NCBI RefSeq assembly: GCF_026341275.1
Contig: NZ_JAIFZO010000002.1
Location: 7,098,118 to 7,162,117 of the forward strand
Reading direction: 5' to 3'
DNA length: 64,000 bases
DNA from: Streptomyces ortus
GTDB taxonomy: Bacteria; Actinomycetota; Actinomycetes; Streptomycetales; Streptomycetaceae
Shown here: positions 52,515 to 61,665 of the stretch, in pieces
How the letters are laid out: every line of letters starts with the position of its first letter
How positions within the stretch are numbered: the stretch's first letter is position 1
Made by a program: the position numbers and the translations under genes
The notes under the pieces: model-generated
Databases searched by the model: none
What the model saw: only the letters and a program-made list of their open reading frames with translations
Told to the model about the DNA's origin: nothing

Positions 52515-54676
52515 AGGCAGTGATTCCGCTGTCATTCGCACAACGGCGTATGTGGATCCTCCACGAGTTGGAGGGCGGGTCGCAGAACTGGAACATGCCG
52601 GCGGCCTTCCGGCTGACCGGATCCCTGGACCGGGCCGCGCTCACCGCGGCGCCGGAGCAGGTGTCCGGCGCGGTCGAGGAGGCCTTCGCCCACCGGTTGG
52701 ACCTGGCGGCCGAACCCCCGCTCCAGGTACGCCCGTTCCGCTGCTCGCCCGACGAACACGTGCTGGCCCTGGTCATCCACCACATCGCCACCGACGGCAG
52801 CTCGGGAGCGCCGCCGCTGCGGGATCCGGCCGAGGCCTACAACGCCCGCCGGGACGGCCGGGCGCCGGCGTGGGAACCGCTGCCCGTGCAGTACGAGGAC
52901 TGCACGATGTGGCAGCGCGGGCTGCTCGGCGACGTCACCGACCCGGACAGTCTCGCCGCGCGGCAGGTCGCGTACCGGCGCGGGGAACTGGCCGGCGTCC
53001 CGCAGCCGCTGAACCTGCCGTTGCACCGGCCCCGGCCCGCCCAGGCCGGCGGTCGCGGCGCCACGGTCGGCTCCACCGTGGAGCCGACCGTGGCGACGGG
53101 GCTGCAGAAGCTGGCCGACGAGCGGAGCACGACCCTGTCGATGCTCCTGCACGCCGCGATGGCGGTGCTGCTTCGCAAACTCGGCGGTGGGGACGACGTG
53201 ACGATCGGCAGCTCCATCGCAGGCCGTACCGACGAGGCACTGGCCGACCTGGTCGGCTTCTTCGTCAACACCCAGGTGCTGCGGGTGGACCTCACCGGTG
53301 AGCCGTCGTTCACCGACCCGCTCGCCCAGGTGCGGGACAAGTCGCCGGCGGCCTACGAGCACCAGGACCTGCCGTTCGGCATGCTGGTCGAGGCGATCAA
53401 CCCCGAACGCTCCGCCGCCTACCAGCCGCTGTTCCAGGTGATGCTCGGTCTGCAGGACTACGCGCCACCGCAGCTCGAACTCGCCGGTCTCACCCCGGAT
53501 GTCGAACAGACCGTCCCGACGACGTCCAAGGTCGACCTGTCCTTCAACATGGCCATGGACGGCACGGGAGCGCTGCGCGGCGACCTCTCCTACGCGACCG
53601 ACGTGTTCGACCGGGAGACGGTGCGGGCCGTCGGCGTGCGGTTCGCGTGCGTCCTGGAGCAGTTGGTCGCCGACCCGGGGATGTGCGTCGGGGACGTCGA
53701 CGTGCTGAGCGCGGCGGAACGGCGGCAGCTCCTGGTGGAGGCGGTGCGCCTCCTGGCGCACTGGCGCACTGGCTCGCCGGACGCGGGGTGCGGGCGGAGT
53801 CGCGGGTCGCCGTGTGCCTGCCCCGACCGTGAACCTCGTGGTGGCGCTGCTGGCGGTGATCAAGGCGGGCGGAGCCTACGTCCCGATCGATCCGGACCAC
53901 CCGCGCTCCCGCCTCGACTCCATCCTCCGGCACGCCGATCCGCTGCTGGTGCTCGACACCGAGGCACTGGCGGGCGTGGACCGGGCAGCCTGTCCGGACA
54001 CGGCACCGGACGTGGTCGTCCGGCCGGAGAACACCCAGTACGTGATCTACGCGTCGGGCTCGACGGGGCAGCCGCAGGGCGTGGCGATCCCGCGCGGCGC
54101 CGTGGCGAACTACCTGGCCACGACGCGGCGGCGGTTCCCGCTGTCGTCCGCGGACCGGATGCTGTTCAGCACGACGGTGTCCTTCGACATGGCCAACACC
54201 GAGCCGTACCTGCCGTTCACCAGTGGAGCGGCCATGGTGGTGGCCGGCAAGGACACCGTCGCCGACCCGTCCGCCGCGCTGGATCTGATACGCCGCCAGG
54301 GAGTCACCGCGGTGCAGGCCACGCCGGCCTTCTGGCAGATGCTGCTGATGCACGATCCGGACACCGCGAAGGATCTGCGGATCATCATCGGCGCGGAGGC
54401 CGTGCCGGTACGCCTGGCCGAGACCCCGGCGAAGCAGGCCGCCGAGGTGTTCGACATGTACGGCCCGACCGAGACGGTGACGTGGTGCACCGAGGCGCGC
54501 GTCAAGGCGGGGGAGGGCGCGCCGATCGGCCGCCCGGTCGGAAACACGTGCGCGCCACGCACCACGAGATGAACATGCCGGCCGCCGTGGCCGACGTCAT
54601 GGGTGTCGTCGACCGCAAGCCGGCGGAGCCGGCGACATGAGCGGACGACGCTGCCACAGAACCGGTTCGACGAACC
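52290..54676. repeat. Right copy of duplicated terminal-module segment
   Basis: Homologous to 24316-28399. Here the PCP end is intact (part of the large synthetase) while the following NRPS is broken. The 13-bp palindrome GGTTCGACGAACC recurs at 54664-54676, the same distance class from the stop codon as in the left copy. Confidence 0.8.
52520..54640 (+). pseudogene. Degraded copy of the terminal NRPS (C-A-PCP-TE)
   Basis: Homologous throughout to 24541-28362 but about 1.7 kb shorter. Four lesions: an in-frame loss of ~44 codons in the C domain (after LTAA, removing the RHEILRT region); loss of ~45 codons plus an 8-bp tandem duplication of CTGGCGCA (53753-53768) at the C-A junction; a one-base loss near 53823 that puts the A domain in another frame; and loss of ~1.45 kb from 54546, removing A6-A10, PCP and nearly all of the TE. 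The A3 lysine is also lost (GSTGQPQG). A single frame stays open from GTG 52520 to the TGA at 54640, so automated calling may report a 706-codon gene, but it cannot be a working module. Confidence 0.88.
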
Positions 54677-54710
54677 GTTGCCGCCTTACCGACGAGGGGA
54701 GTTGGTCCGG

Positions 54711-55463
54711 ATGACAGGACCCGGCACGACAGGACCCGGCATGTCCACGGACCGCCGCGAAGGGGCCGCGTTGCTGTGCGTGCCGTTCGCGGGAGCGGGT
54801 CCCTCGTTCTTCCACCCGTGGCGGGAGCCGGCCGGCGACCGGTGGCGGGTGGTCCCGGTCGCCCTGCCCGGCAGGGAGAAGCGGTTCCTTGAAACGCCGT
54901 ACCGCAATGTCGTCGAGGCCGCCAAGAACTCGGTCGACGACATCGTCGCGGAACTCGGCGCCGGGACCCGCACCGTGCTGTTCGGGCACAGCCTGGGCGC
55001 GGTGCTCGCGTACGAACTGGTGCACCTGCTGAGTACGCGCGACGTGCAGGTCGAGCTGCTGGTCGTCAGCGGCTCGCCGGGGCCGTGGACCCGGCGCGAG
55101 CGGCGGGCGACGGGTCTGCCGGACGAGGAGTTCCTGAGCCGGGTCGAGGAGTTCGCGGGGTTCCGGCACGAGGCCCTGGACCACCCGGAGATGCGTGAAC
55201 TGATCCTCCCCGTGCTCCAGGCCGACTGCGAGATGCACGAGAACTACGTCCCGAGCACCGACGAGCCGGTGTCGGTGCCGATCTGTTCACTGCGCGGCGA
55301 GTCCGACGGCCTGGTCACCGCGGAAGAGGCCCGGCAGTGGCGGGACGCGACCACGGCGGGCGAATTCACCTATAAGGAATTTCCGGGCGATCACATGTAT
55401 CTCGTCGACCGCGCCGCCGAGGTGCTGGATGTGATCGAGTCCCGATCCACTCACCACCCTTAG
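54711..55463 (+). CDS. Type II thioesterase 2
   Basis: 250 aa TEII-family hydrolase with the canonical nucleophile GHSLG (Ser94), N-terminal LLCVPFAGAGPSFFHPW, VALPGREKRF and GDHMYLVD near the end. It probably removes wrong acyl groups from stalled PCPs. It is the last gene of the 32057-55463 operon. GGGGAG lies 9 nt before the ATG; a second ATG at 54741 is possible. Contrast the Cys nucleophile of the TEII at 22516. Confidence 0.92.
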   Translation: MTGPGTTGPGMSTDRREGAALLCVPFAGAGPSFFHPWREPAGDRWRVVPVALPGREKRFLETPYRNVVEAAKNSVDDIVAELGAGTRTVLFGHSLGAVLAYELVHLLSTRDVQVELLVVSGSPGPWTRRERRATGLPDEEFLSRVEEFAGFRHEALDHPEMRELILPVLQADCEMHENYVPSTDEPVSVPICSLRGESDGLVTAEEARQWRDATTAGEFTYKEFPGDHMYLVDRAAEVLDVIESRSTHHP

Positions 55464-55495
55464 CGGGTGAGCGGGCTCTCATTTGTGCGCACGTG

Positions 55496-55513
55496 TGTCC
55501 CGTCGGCGGGACA
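55496..55513. promoter_or_regulatory. Cluster palindrome, site 3
   Basis: TGTCCCGTCGGCGGGACA, identical to site 1 over all 18 bp; here symmetry extends to 9-bp arms (55494-55515). It lies 33 bp after the TEII 2 stop codon and 170 bp before the Dabb gene. No gene is supported between 55464 and 55682. Confidence 0.65.
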
Positions 55514-55682
55514 CAAAAGAAGATCGCGGGCCGAGAATTCGATAAAGCCTGCGCAAGGCGTCTCGAAATATCGGGAAACGCCACGTCCATCGAAATGCGT
55601 CGGTTGAACGGCGTCGGCGACGGTGGCATGCTCCTCGATGCGCCTGGAAGCAGTCGGCCGATTTTCTGCCCGAAAGGCAATC

Positions 55683-55979
55683 GTGATCACGCACATCGTT
55701 CTTTTCAAACTCAAGGACGGCATTGAGCGCTCCGCTCCGTCCGTGGCCGAGGCCGAGAAATTCGCCAGGGCGGTCGGCGACCACGTTCCGGAACTCGTCG
55801 ACTGGCGGGTGGGCTGGAACACCGTAGACCGCGACATCTCCTACGACTTCGCCGCGATCGGAGTGCTGCCGGATCGCGCTGCGCTGGAGAAGTACCAGGT
55901 GAACGCGTACCACCAGGAGTCAGTGCAGAAGTGGCGAGCGATATCCGACTGGGTCGTCGTCGACCTCGCGGACAGCTGA
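55683..55979 (+). CDS. Dabb (stress-responsive A/B barrel) domain protein
   Basis: 98 aa dimeric alpha/beta-barrel protein: VITHIVLFKLKDG at the start and a C-terminal VQKWRAISDWVVVDL. Family members include small cyclases and uncharacterised stress proteins. The GTG at 55683 has GAAAGG upstream. It is the first gene of the precursor operon and ends 11 nt before the ligase. A cyclase, isomerase or carrier role is possible; none is proven. Confidence 0.85.
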   Translation: MITHIVLFKLKDGIERSAPSVAEAEKFARAVGDHVPELVDWRVGWNTVDRDISYDFAAIGVLPDRAALEKYQVNAYHQESVQKWRAISDWVVVDLADS

Positions 55980-55990
55980 AGGAGGATTGG

Positions 55991-57418
55991 GTGTTCACGC
56001 AATACGACCCGGAATCTGCGGCGCTCACGGACGAGCTGCGCGGATTGTTCGACGAGTACGGCACGGGAAAGTGGACGGCCGACGACCTCGACGCCCATCA
56101 GACCGCCAGACTGCGCGAGGTGCTCGCCCACGTCCGCGCCGGATCCCCGTTCTACCGCGACAGGCTGGCGGGGTTCGGCGACGAGACACTGTCCGGACTG
56201 CACATCCGTGACCTGCGGAAGCTGCCCTTCACCACCAAGGCGGATCTGCAGCAGGCCCAGTTCGACATGCTGTCGCTGCCGCTCTCCGAGGCCTGGACGG
56301 TCTACGAGACCACCGGCACCACCGGACAGCCCACCCCGTGCCCCCGCACCAACGGGGACAGCATCCACAACAACACCGTCCTCACCGCCTACTACCGGGG
56401 CATCTTCGCCGCACACGGGGACCGCCAGGTCATCGGGGTGTCCGGCCCCACCGAGCTGCACGCCACCGGGGACACCTTCGGGGACGTCTGCCGCAACCTC
56501 GGACACACGGTCGCCAAGATGTGGCCGCACTCGCCGGTGATCGGGTTCGACCGTGCTCTGGAGGTCATGCGGCTGCTGCCGGTGACCGGCCTGTTCTGCA
56601 CCCCGGGCATGGCCCTGCGCCTGGCGCAGAAAGCCGTCGAGGCCGGGCTGGACCTCCGACGGGACTTCTCCCTCGACCTGCTCATGCTCACCGGTGAACT
56701 GCTCTCGCCCAGCCTGCGCGACAACATCGGCACGCTGTGGGGGGCCGAGGTGCACAACTGCCTCTACGCGTCCCAGGAAGCCTCCGTCCTCGCCGCGGCC
56801 ACCGCCGACGGAACCCTGCGCACCGCACCACTGATCAACCACTACGAGGTGATCGACCCCCACACCGGCGAGCCCGTGGCGCCCGACCGCGACGGGGTGC
56901 GCCACGGCGAACTCGTCGTCACCAACCTCTACACCGGTGCCAAGCCCCTGATCCGCTACCGCACCGGAGACCTGGTGCGGATGACGGAGGCCGGCCCGGG
57001 CGCCGCCGTCCCGGCGCCGGCCCTGGAACCCGTGGGACGGGTCCGTGACCGGCTGCGGCTCAACGGGCAGGTCGTCATCGGCTACGACCTGGAGAACCTG
57101 CTGCTGCGCCGCTTCCGCGGCTACCTCGACTACCAGATCACCGTCACCCGTGACGACACGGGCGTGGACCTGCTGTCCTTGACCCTGAACGCCGAAGCGG
57201 ACCGGCTCCGGGACGAGGACACCCAAGGGGCCGTCACGGACTGCCGCGAGGAGCTGGGCACCACGCTGAGCGTGGGTTTCGGCGACCCCGGCCCCATCAC
57301 CAGCACCGGAGCCATGGTCAGTTGGAAGGCCGCGCGTGTGGTGGACCTCCGCGACCCCGGCGCCGGGACCTCGGTCGAGACCCGCTCGGCCGAGCGGATC
57401 GCCGCGGCGAGGGCATGA
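55991..57418 (+). CDS. PaaK-like AMP-forming acyl ligase
   Basis: 475 aa phenylacetate-CoA ligase family adenylate-forming enzyme. The P-loop is YETTGTTGQPTPCPR; LMLTGELLSPSLRDNI and LIRYRTGDLVRM are the later core motifs. GTG start with GGAGG 5 nt upstream. It would activate a carboxylic acid, probably aromatic or alicyclic, as AMP and pass it to CoA or a carrier. Overlaps the aminotransferase gene by ATGA. Confidence 0.87.
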   Translation: MFTQYDPESAALTDELRGLFDEYGTGKWTADDLDAHQTARLREVLAHVRAGSPFYRDRLAGFGDETLSGLHIRDLRKLPFTTKADLQQAQFDMLSLPLSEAWTVYETTGTTGQPTPCPRTNGDSIHNNTVLTAYYRGIFAAHGDRQVIGVSGPTELHATGDTFGDVCRNLGHTVAKMWPHSPVIGFDRALEVMRLLPVTGLFCTPGMALRLAQKAVEAGLDLRRDFSLDLLMLTGELLSPSLRDNIGTLWGAEVHNCLYASQEASVLAAATADGTLRTAPLINHYEVIDPHTGEPVAPDRDGVRHGELVVTNLYTGAKPLIRYRTGDLVRMTEAGPGAAVPAPALEPVGRVRDRLRLNGQVVIGYDLENLLLRRFRGYLDYQITVTRDDTGVDLLSLTLNAEADRLRDEDTQGAVTDCREELGTTLSVGFGDPGPITSTGAMVSWKAARVVDLRDPGAGTSVETRSAERIAAARA

Positions 57419-58533
57419 TGGCCGACCAGACCCCTGCCACCGCGCCCTCCGACACCGTGCCCCCCGCGTCACCGCCGCGGCTCGGCCTCGGGGAGTGGGC
57501 CTGGGACCGCGGCGAGTTCGTTCCCGCGCGCGCCCCGCGGCTGTCGCTGTCCACACAGGGCCTGCACTACGGGACCGCCGTGTTCGAAGGAATCCGCGCC
57601 TACCGCTCGGGCGGACGGCTGCGCCTGTTCCGGGCGCACGAGCACTACGCGCGCATGCTGCGCGCCTGCCGGCTGCTGCGGATCACGGACATCCCCCGGT
57701 CGGTCCCGGAACTCATCGACATCACCGTCGAACTGCTGCGGCGGAACGCGTACGACTCGGACGTCTACGTGCGCCCGCTGGCGCACAAGCTCTCCCTGCT
57801 GCCGGGCACGCCTCCCGGGGTGTCGTTGGCCGGGGTGTCCGACGCGCTGTCGATCACCACGTTCGGCTATCCGACCGCCGGTGACGTGCAGGAGGTGAGC
57901 TGCCTCCTCAGCACCTGGCGGCGCCCGTCCCGCGACGCGTTCCCCGCCCAGGCGAAGATCGCCGGCGGCTATGTGACCAGCGCCCTCGCCTGCGACGAGG
58001 CCCGCGCGGCCGGATACGACGACGCCATCCTCCTGGACCGGGCGGGCAACGTCGCCGAAGCGACCACGGCGAACGTGTTCGCGGTGCGGGACGGCATCCT
58101 CGCCACCCCGCCGGACACGGGAGACCTACTGGCCGGCATCACCCGGGACACCGTGATCACCTTGTGCCGCGAGGCCGGGATGACGGTCCTGGAACGCCCC
58201 CTCAGCCCCACGGACCTGCACATCGCCGACGAGGTGTTCCTCACCTCGACCGGCAAGGAGGTGGCCGCCGTGGTCACCCTGTCCGGCCGGGACGTCGGAA
58301 GCGGCAGCGTGGGACCGGTCACGGCCCGCGTCGCCGCGCTGTACCGCACGGTCACCCGGCCACCCGACACCCGGGGCCGAGCCGCGGACGCGGATCGTCC
58401 GGCGTGGCTCACGGCCGTCACACCGGCCGAGCACGTCGGCACGCGGACCCACGTCCCGCCGACACCCCGGAGCTCCGCCCTCCCCACCACACATCTACGC
58501 CAAGCCAAGGAAAATACGGATGACGCTGCCTGA
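57415..58533 (+). CDS. Class IV aminotransferase (BCAT/DAAT-like)
   Basis: 372 aa PLP aminotransferase. The N-terminal LSTQGLHYGTAVFEGIRAYR, the PLP lysine in AQAKIAGGYVTSAL (about residue 181) and NVAEATTANVF are typical of branched-chain-like class IV enzymes. About 70 residues at the C-terminus are a low-complexity extension. Expected to convert a 2-oxo acid to an amino acid; beside a BacA-like enzyme, the keto acid may be a dihydrohydroxyphenylpyruvate-type compound (inference). Overlaps the next gene by 14 nt. Confidence 0.88.
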   Translation: MMADQTPATAPSDTVPPASPPRLGLGEWAWDRGEFVPARAPRLSLSTQGLHYGTAVFEGIRAYRSGGRLRLFRAHEHYARMLRACRLLRITDIPRSVPELIDITVELLRRNAYDSDVYVRPLAHKLSLLPGTPPGVSLAGVSDALSITTFGYPTAGDVQEVSCLLSTWRRPSRDAFPAQAKIAGGYVTSALACDEARAAGYDDAILLDRAGNVAEATTANVFAVRDGILATPPDTGDLLAGITRDTVITLCREAGMTVLERPLSPTDLHIADEVFLTSTGKEVAAVVTLSGRDVGSGSVGPVTARVAALYRTVTRPPDTRGRAADADRPAWLTAVTPAEHVGTRTHVPPTPRSSALPTTHLRQAKENTDDAA

Positions 58534-59146
58534 CTTCATCTCACTCCTGCGCCCCGGCTCCGATCGGCCTTCGGCGGTCAGCACCCTCGGCCCGCCCGGC
58601 ACGAGCAGCGAGGTGGCGGCGAAGCGGTACGCCTTCCAGATGTCCCCGCCCGACGGCCCCCCCGTCGCCGTCCGGCTGTTCGACACCTACGAGCAGGCGG
58701 GCGAGGCACTGAACTCCCGCGAGGTGACCCACGTCGTCGTCGCCAACGCCTACAAGGGCATCAACTCCTTCTACATGGACCCGGCCATCGAGCTGACCGG
58801 GGTGTTCGTGATGGACACCCCGCTGTACGGCATCGCCGCGTGCCGAGGGGGCGGACCCGTGCCGGACGCCCCGACCATCGCGAGCCACCCCTCGCCCGAG
58901 CCGATCATCGCCCAGCTCCTGCCGGACCGGTACGCGACGTACAAGACGATCCACCACGCCTCCACCAGCGCTGCCGCCCGCGCCGTGGTGGACGGCACCG
59001 CCGATCTCGCGCTGACCACCGTGCCGGCCGCGAAGCTGCACGGCCTGGAGTTCATCTCCGGGACCCGGCCCATCCGCATGGTCTGGTCGGTTTTCAGCCC
59101 TGTGGCGCGCCCGGCCAGGAAGGAGACGAGCCCGTGCTCCTGCTGA
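58520..59146 (+). CDS. BacA-like prephenate decarboxylase homologue
   Basis: 208 aa, the size of BacA of bacilysin synthesis (about 204 aa). Several segments match BacA as I recall it: TLGPPGTSSEVAAKR, NAYKGINSFYM, MDTPLYGIA, ASHPSP and LEFISGTRPIRMVWSVF. It lacks the ACT domain of true prephenate dehydratases. BacA removes CO2 from prephenate without aromatising it, giving dihydro-4-hydroxyphenylpyruvate, the entry to anticapsin, dihydro-Phe and octahydroindole amino acids. AAGGA precedes the ATG. It overlaps the next gene by 13 nt. Confidence 0.8.
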   Translation: MTLPDFISLLRPGSDRPSAVSTLGPPGTSSEVAAKRYAFQMSPPDGPPVAVRLFDTYEQAGEALNSREVTHVVVANAYKGINSFYMDPAIELTGVFVMDTPLYGIAACRGGGPVPDAPTIASHPSPEPIIAQLLPDRYATYKTIHHASTSAAARAVVDGTADLALTTVPAAKLHGLEFISGTRPIRMVWSVFSPVARPARKETSPCSC

Positions 59147-60123
59147 ACGGAGACCAGGTACGACAGGCCCTGCCGGTGGCCGAGGCGCACCGGGTGGTGG
59201 CCGAGGTGATGCGGCGCTACAGCGCGGGCGACGTCGTCCAGCCGGTGCGCACCGTGCTCGGATCAGGCCGGGACGCCTCCCTGTTCGCGGCCATGCCGTG
59301 CCATGTCGGCGGCGAGTCGGACGCGGGCTACGGCATGAAGGCGGTGCTGCACGCGCCCGGCAACGCCGCCCGCGGTCTGCCGACGCATGTGGGCATGGTG
59401 GTGGTGTTCGACCCGGAGACCGCACAGCCCCTGGCCCTGATGGACGGTGCGGCCGTCACCGCGCTGCGCACGGCCGCGGCCTCCGCGGTGGCGACCGGGG
59501 CCCTGGCGGCCCCGGACGCCGGCGACCTGGCCCTCATCGGTGCGGGCGCGCAAGCCCGCAGCCATCTGCTCGCGCTTCGGGACGTCCGGCCGCTGCGCAG
59601 GGTGCGGCTGTGGAACCGGGGACGCGCGCGGGCCGATGCGTTCGTGGCCTGGGCGCGCGCGGAGGCCGGCGTCGACGTCGAGCCGGTCGCCACGCCCGCG
59701 CAGGCGCTGCGGGACGCCGACCTGGTGTGCACCACGGTCGACACCGTCGAACCCGTCGTACATGCCGAGGACCTGGCGGCGGGCGTGCACGTGAACGCCG
59801 TCGGTTCCTCCGTGCCGGGCAAGCGCGAACTCGACGCGGGTGCGGTGGCTTCCTGCTCGGTCTTCGTGGACAGCAGGGAGGGGGCCCTTCGCGAGTCCTC
59901 CGAGATCGCGGCGCCCGTCGAGGAAGGACTGGTGCCCGCCGACCGGCCGTTGACCGAGATCGGCGAGGTGTTGCTGGGCAAGCACCCGGGCCGCTGCGGT
60001 CCCGCCGAGCGCACCCTCTACAAGTCCCTGGGCATGGCCGCGCAGGACGTCGCCTCCGGGTTCGCCGTCGTCCGGGCCGCCCGGCGTCTCGGCATCGGCA
60101 CCGAGGCTGACTTCACCTGCTGA
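59134..60123 (+). CDS. Ornithine cyclodeaminase / mu-crystallin family protein
   Basis: 329 aa NAD(P)-dependent enzyme. The Rossmann motif is LALIGAGAQARSHLLAL; LMDGAAVTALRTAAASAVA and VHVNAVGSSVPGKREL are also family segments. The family contains ornithine cyclodeaminase (ornithine to proline) and ketimine reductases that reduce cyclic imines to proline-like acids. Since a proline-like A domain lies in the same operon, either activity would fit. GTG start with AAGGAGA upstream. Confidence 0.88.
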   Translation: MLLLNGDQVRQALPVAEAHRVVAEVMRRYSAGDVVQPVRTVLGSGRDASLFAAMPCHVGGESDAGYGMKAVLHAPGNAARGLPTHVGMVVVFDPETAQPLALMDGAAVTALRTAAASAVATGALAAPDAGDLALIGAGAQARSHLLALRDVRPLRRVRLWNRGRARADAFVAWARAEAGVDVEPVATPAQALRDADLVCTTVDTVEPVVHAEDLAAGVHVNAVGSSVPGKRELDAGAVASCSVFVDSREGALRESSEIAAPVEEGLVPADRPLTEIGEVLLGKHPGRCGPAERTLYKSLGMAAQDVASGFAVVRAARRLGIGTEADFTC

Positions 60124-60144
60124 GACCCCGGGAGGGGACACCGA

Positions 60145-60438
60145 ATGACGGCACTGTTGATCGGCAACGTCGGAGTCGTCGGCGACGAGCGGCGCATGGC
60201 GGAGTACCGCGCGAAGGTGCTGCACACGCTGCGGCTCTACGGCGGAGGATTCGTGATCCGGGGTGGTGAGTCCGAGGCGCTGGAGGGCGACTGGCAGCCC
60301 GAGCACCTGTCGGTGATGGGGTTCCCCACGGCCGAGCACGCCCGCCGGTGGTACACCTCGCCCGAGTACCGCGCCATCGTCCCGCTGCGCGACGGCACGC
60401 ACATGGACCTGGTCCTGGTCGAGGGGGAGGGCGAATGA
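60145..60438 (+). CDS. DUF1330 family protein
   Basis: 97 aa small alpha/beta-barrel protein. Conserved: EYRAKVLHTLRLYGGGFVIRG (only part is invariant in the family), ALEGDWQPEHLSVMGFP and WYTSPEYRAI. The biochemical role of DUF1330 is not settled. It is translationally coupled to PhzF (ATGA). It is the second small barrel protein in this operon, after the Dabb gene. Confidence 0.88.
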   Translation: MTALLIGNVGVVGDERRMAEYRAKVLHTLRLYGGGFVIRGGESEALEGDWQPEHLSVMGFPTAEHARRWYTSPEYRAIVPLRDGTHMDLVLVEGEGE

Positions 60439-61283
60439 CGCCGGCCCGCCCCTGGCGTCCCTTCGCACAGGTGGACGTGTTCACCGAGGTGCCCTACCTC
60501 GGCAATCCGGTGGCCGTCGTCCTGGACGGTGCCGGGATCACCGACGGTGACATGGCGCGGCTGGCACGGTGGACGAACCTGTCGGAGACGACCTTCGTCG
60601 TCCCACCGGCCTCGGACGACGCCGACTACGGGTTACGGATCTTCACGCCGGGCGGTGAGATCCCGTTCGCGGGTCATCCCACCCTGGGTTCGGCGCACGC
60701 CTGGCTGGAGGCCGGAGGCACTCCGAAGGAACCGGGTCGGATCACGCAGGAGTGCGGCCTCGGGCTCGTACAGGTGCGGCTCGCCGACGACGGGCTGGGC
60801 TTCCTCGCCCCCGCCCTGCGGCGCAGCGGCCCCCTGGACGACGAGCACGTGGAGCGCATCGCCCGCGGGCTGTGTGTGGATCGCGCACGGATCGTCGGCC
60901 ACCAGTGGGTCGACAACGGTCCCGGCTGGGCCGCCGTACGACTCGCCTCCGCCGCGGAGGTGCTGGCCCTGGAGCCGGATGAGCAGCACATGGGCGACCT
61001 GACTCTCGGCGTGGTCGGCGCCCACCCCGAGGGGTCGCCCGTCCAGTTCGAGGTGCGGGCCTTCGCGTTGCCCCAGGGCGTGCGCGAGGACCCCGTGACC
61101 GGCAGCCTCACCGCGGGGATCGCCCAGTGGCTCATCGGCCGGGGGCTGGCTCCGCGCGGATTCCGGGTCGGCCAGGGGGCGCGCCTGGGACGGCAGGGTG
61201 TACTCACCGTGCAGGCGGAGGGACAGGACATATGGGTCGGCGGCGCGAGTGTGACCTGCCTGCGCGGCACGGTCAGGGCGTGA
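60435..61283 (+). CDS. PhzF-family isomerase
   Basis: 282 aa. The family start FAQVDVFTEVPYLGNPVAVV and the catalytic glutamate in NLSETTFV (Glu51) are present, with FTPGGEIPFAGHPTLG and DPVTGSLTAG later. PhzF moves a proton and double bond in a cyclohexadiene ring, so here it may isomerise a prephenate-derived ring (inference). Codon 67 (60633-60635) is TTA, the only one I found in the NRPS region, so expression should depend on bldA. Last gene before the next leader. Confidence 0.9.
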   Translation: MTPARPWRPFAQVDVFTEVPYLGNPVAVVLDGAGITDGDMARLARWTNLSETTFVVPPASDDADYGLRIFTPGGEIPFAGHPTLGSAHAWLEAGGTPKEPGRITQECGLGLVQVRLADDGLGFLAPALRRSGPLDDEHVERIARGLCVDRARIVGHQWVDNGPGWAAVRLASAAEVLALEPDEQHMGDLTLGVVGAHPEGSPVQFEVRAFALPQGVREDPVTGSLTAGIAQWLIGRGLAPRGFRVGQGARLGRQGVLTVQAEGQDIWVGGASVTCLRGTVRA

Positions 61284-61442
61284 GGCCGGTCGGCCGCGCC
61301 TTCTCCTCGGAGTGATCGCCGGATTCGAACCCTTTCCCTCGCGGCGACGGAAGGCAATACCCACCTTTTCTCCGGCCCATTCACCCGAAACGACCGTGCG
61401 CGGGTCGGATTCGATGCGACGGTGCCGGACCGTGCCCATGGT

Positions 61443-61460
61443 TGTCCCGTCAGCAGGACA
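61443..61460. promoter_or_regulatory. Cluster palindrome, site 4
   Basis: TGTCCCGTCAGCAGGACA, two bases different from sites 1 and 3. It lies in the 382-bp gap (61284-61665) between PhzF and the proline-like A gene, about 205 bp before the chosen start. I see no other gene or clear terminator in this gap. Confidence 0.6.
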
Positions 61461-61665
61461 GCGGACACCCGGCGATGGCACACTGACGGCACGTGGCCCG
61501 CACATACCGACTGCCCGCGGAATTTCTTTTGAGCGGCATTTTCGGCACCTTTCTTGGTCGTCGTCACCGGGCTACCGTGACGAAATCATTGAGTCCGGCG
61601 GTGACAAGGCCGTCATACTCGAATATGCCCTGGGGGCAGTGATGGAAAAGGAATCAGAGGTGCCG

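Noticed and set aside
52451..54640. Apparently intact 729-codon NRPS gene
   Set aside because: The frame is open only by chance; alignment with 24541-28362 shows four deletions or shifts and the A domain lies in another frame.
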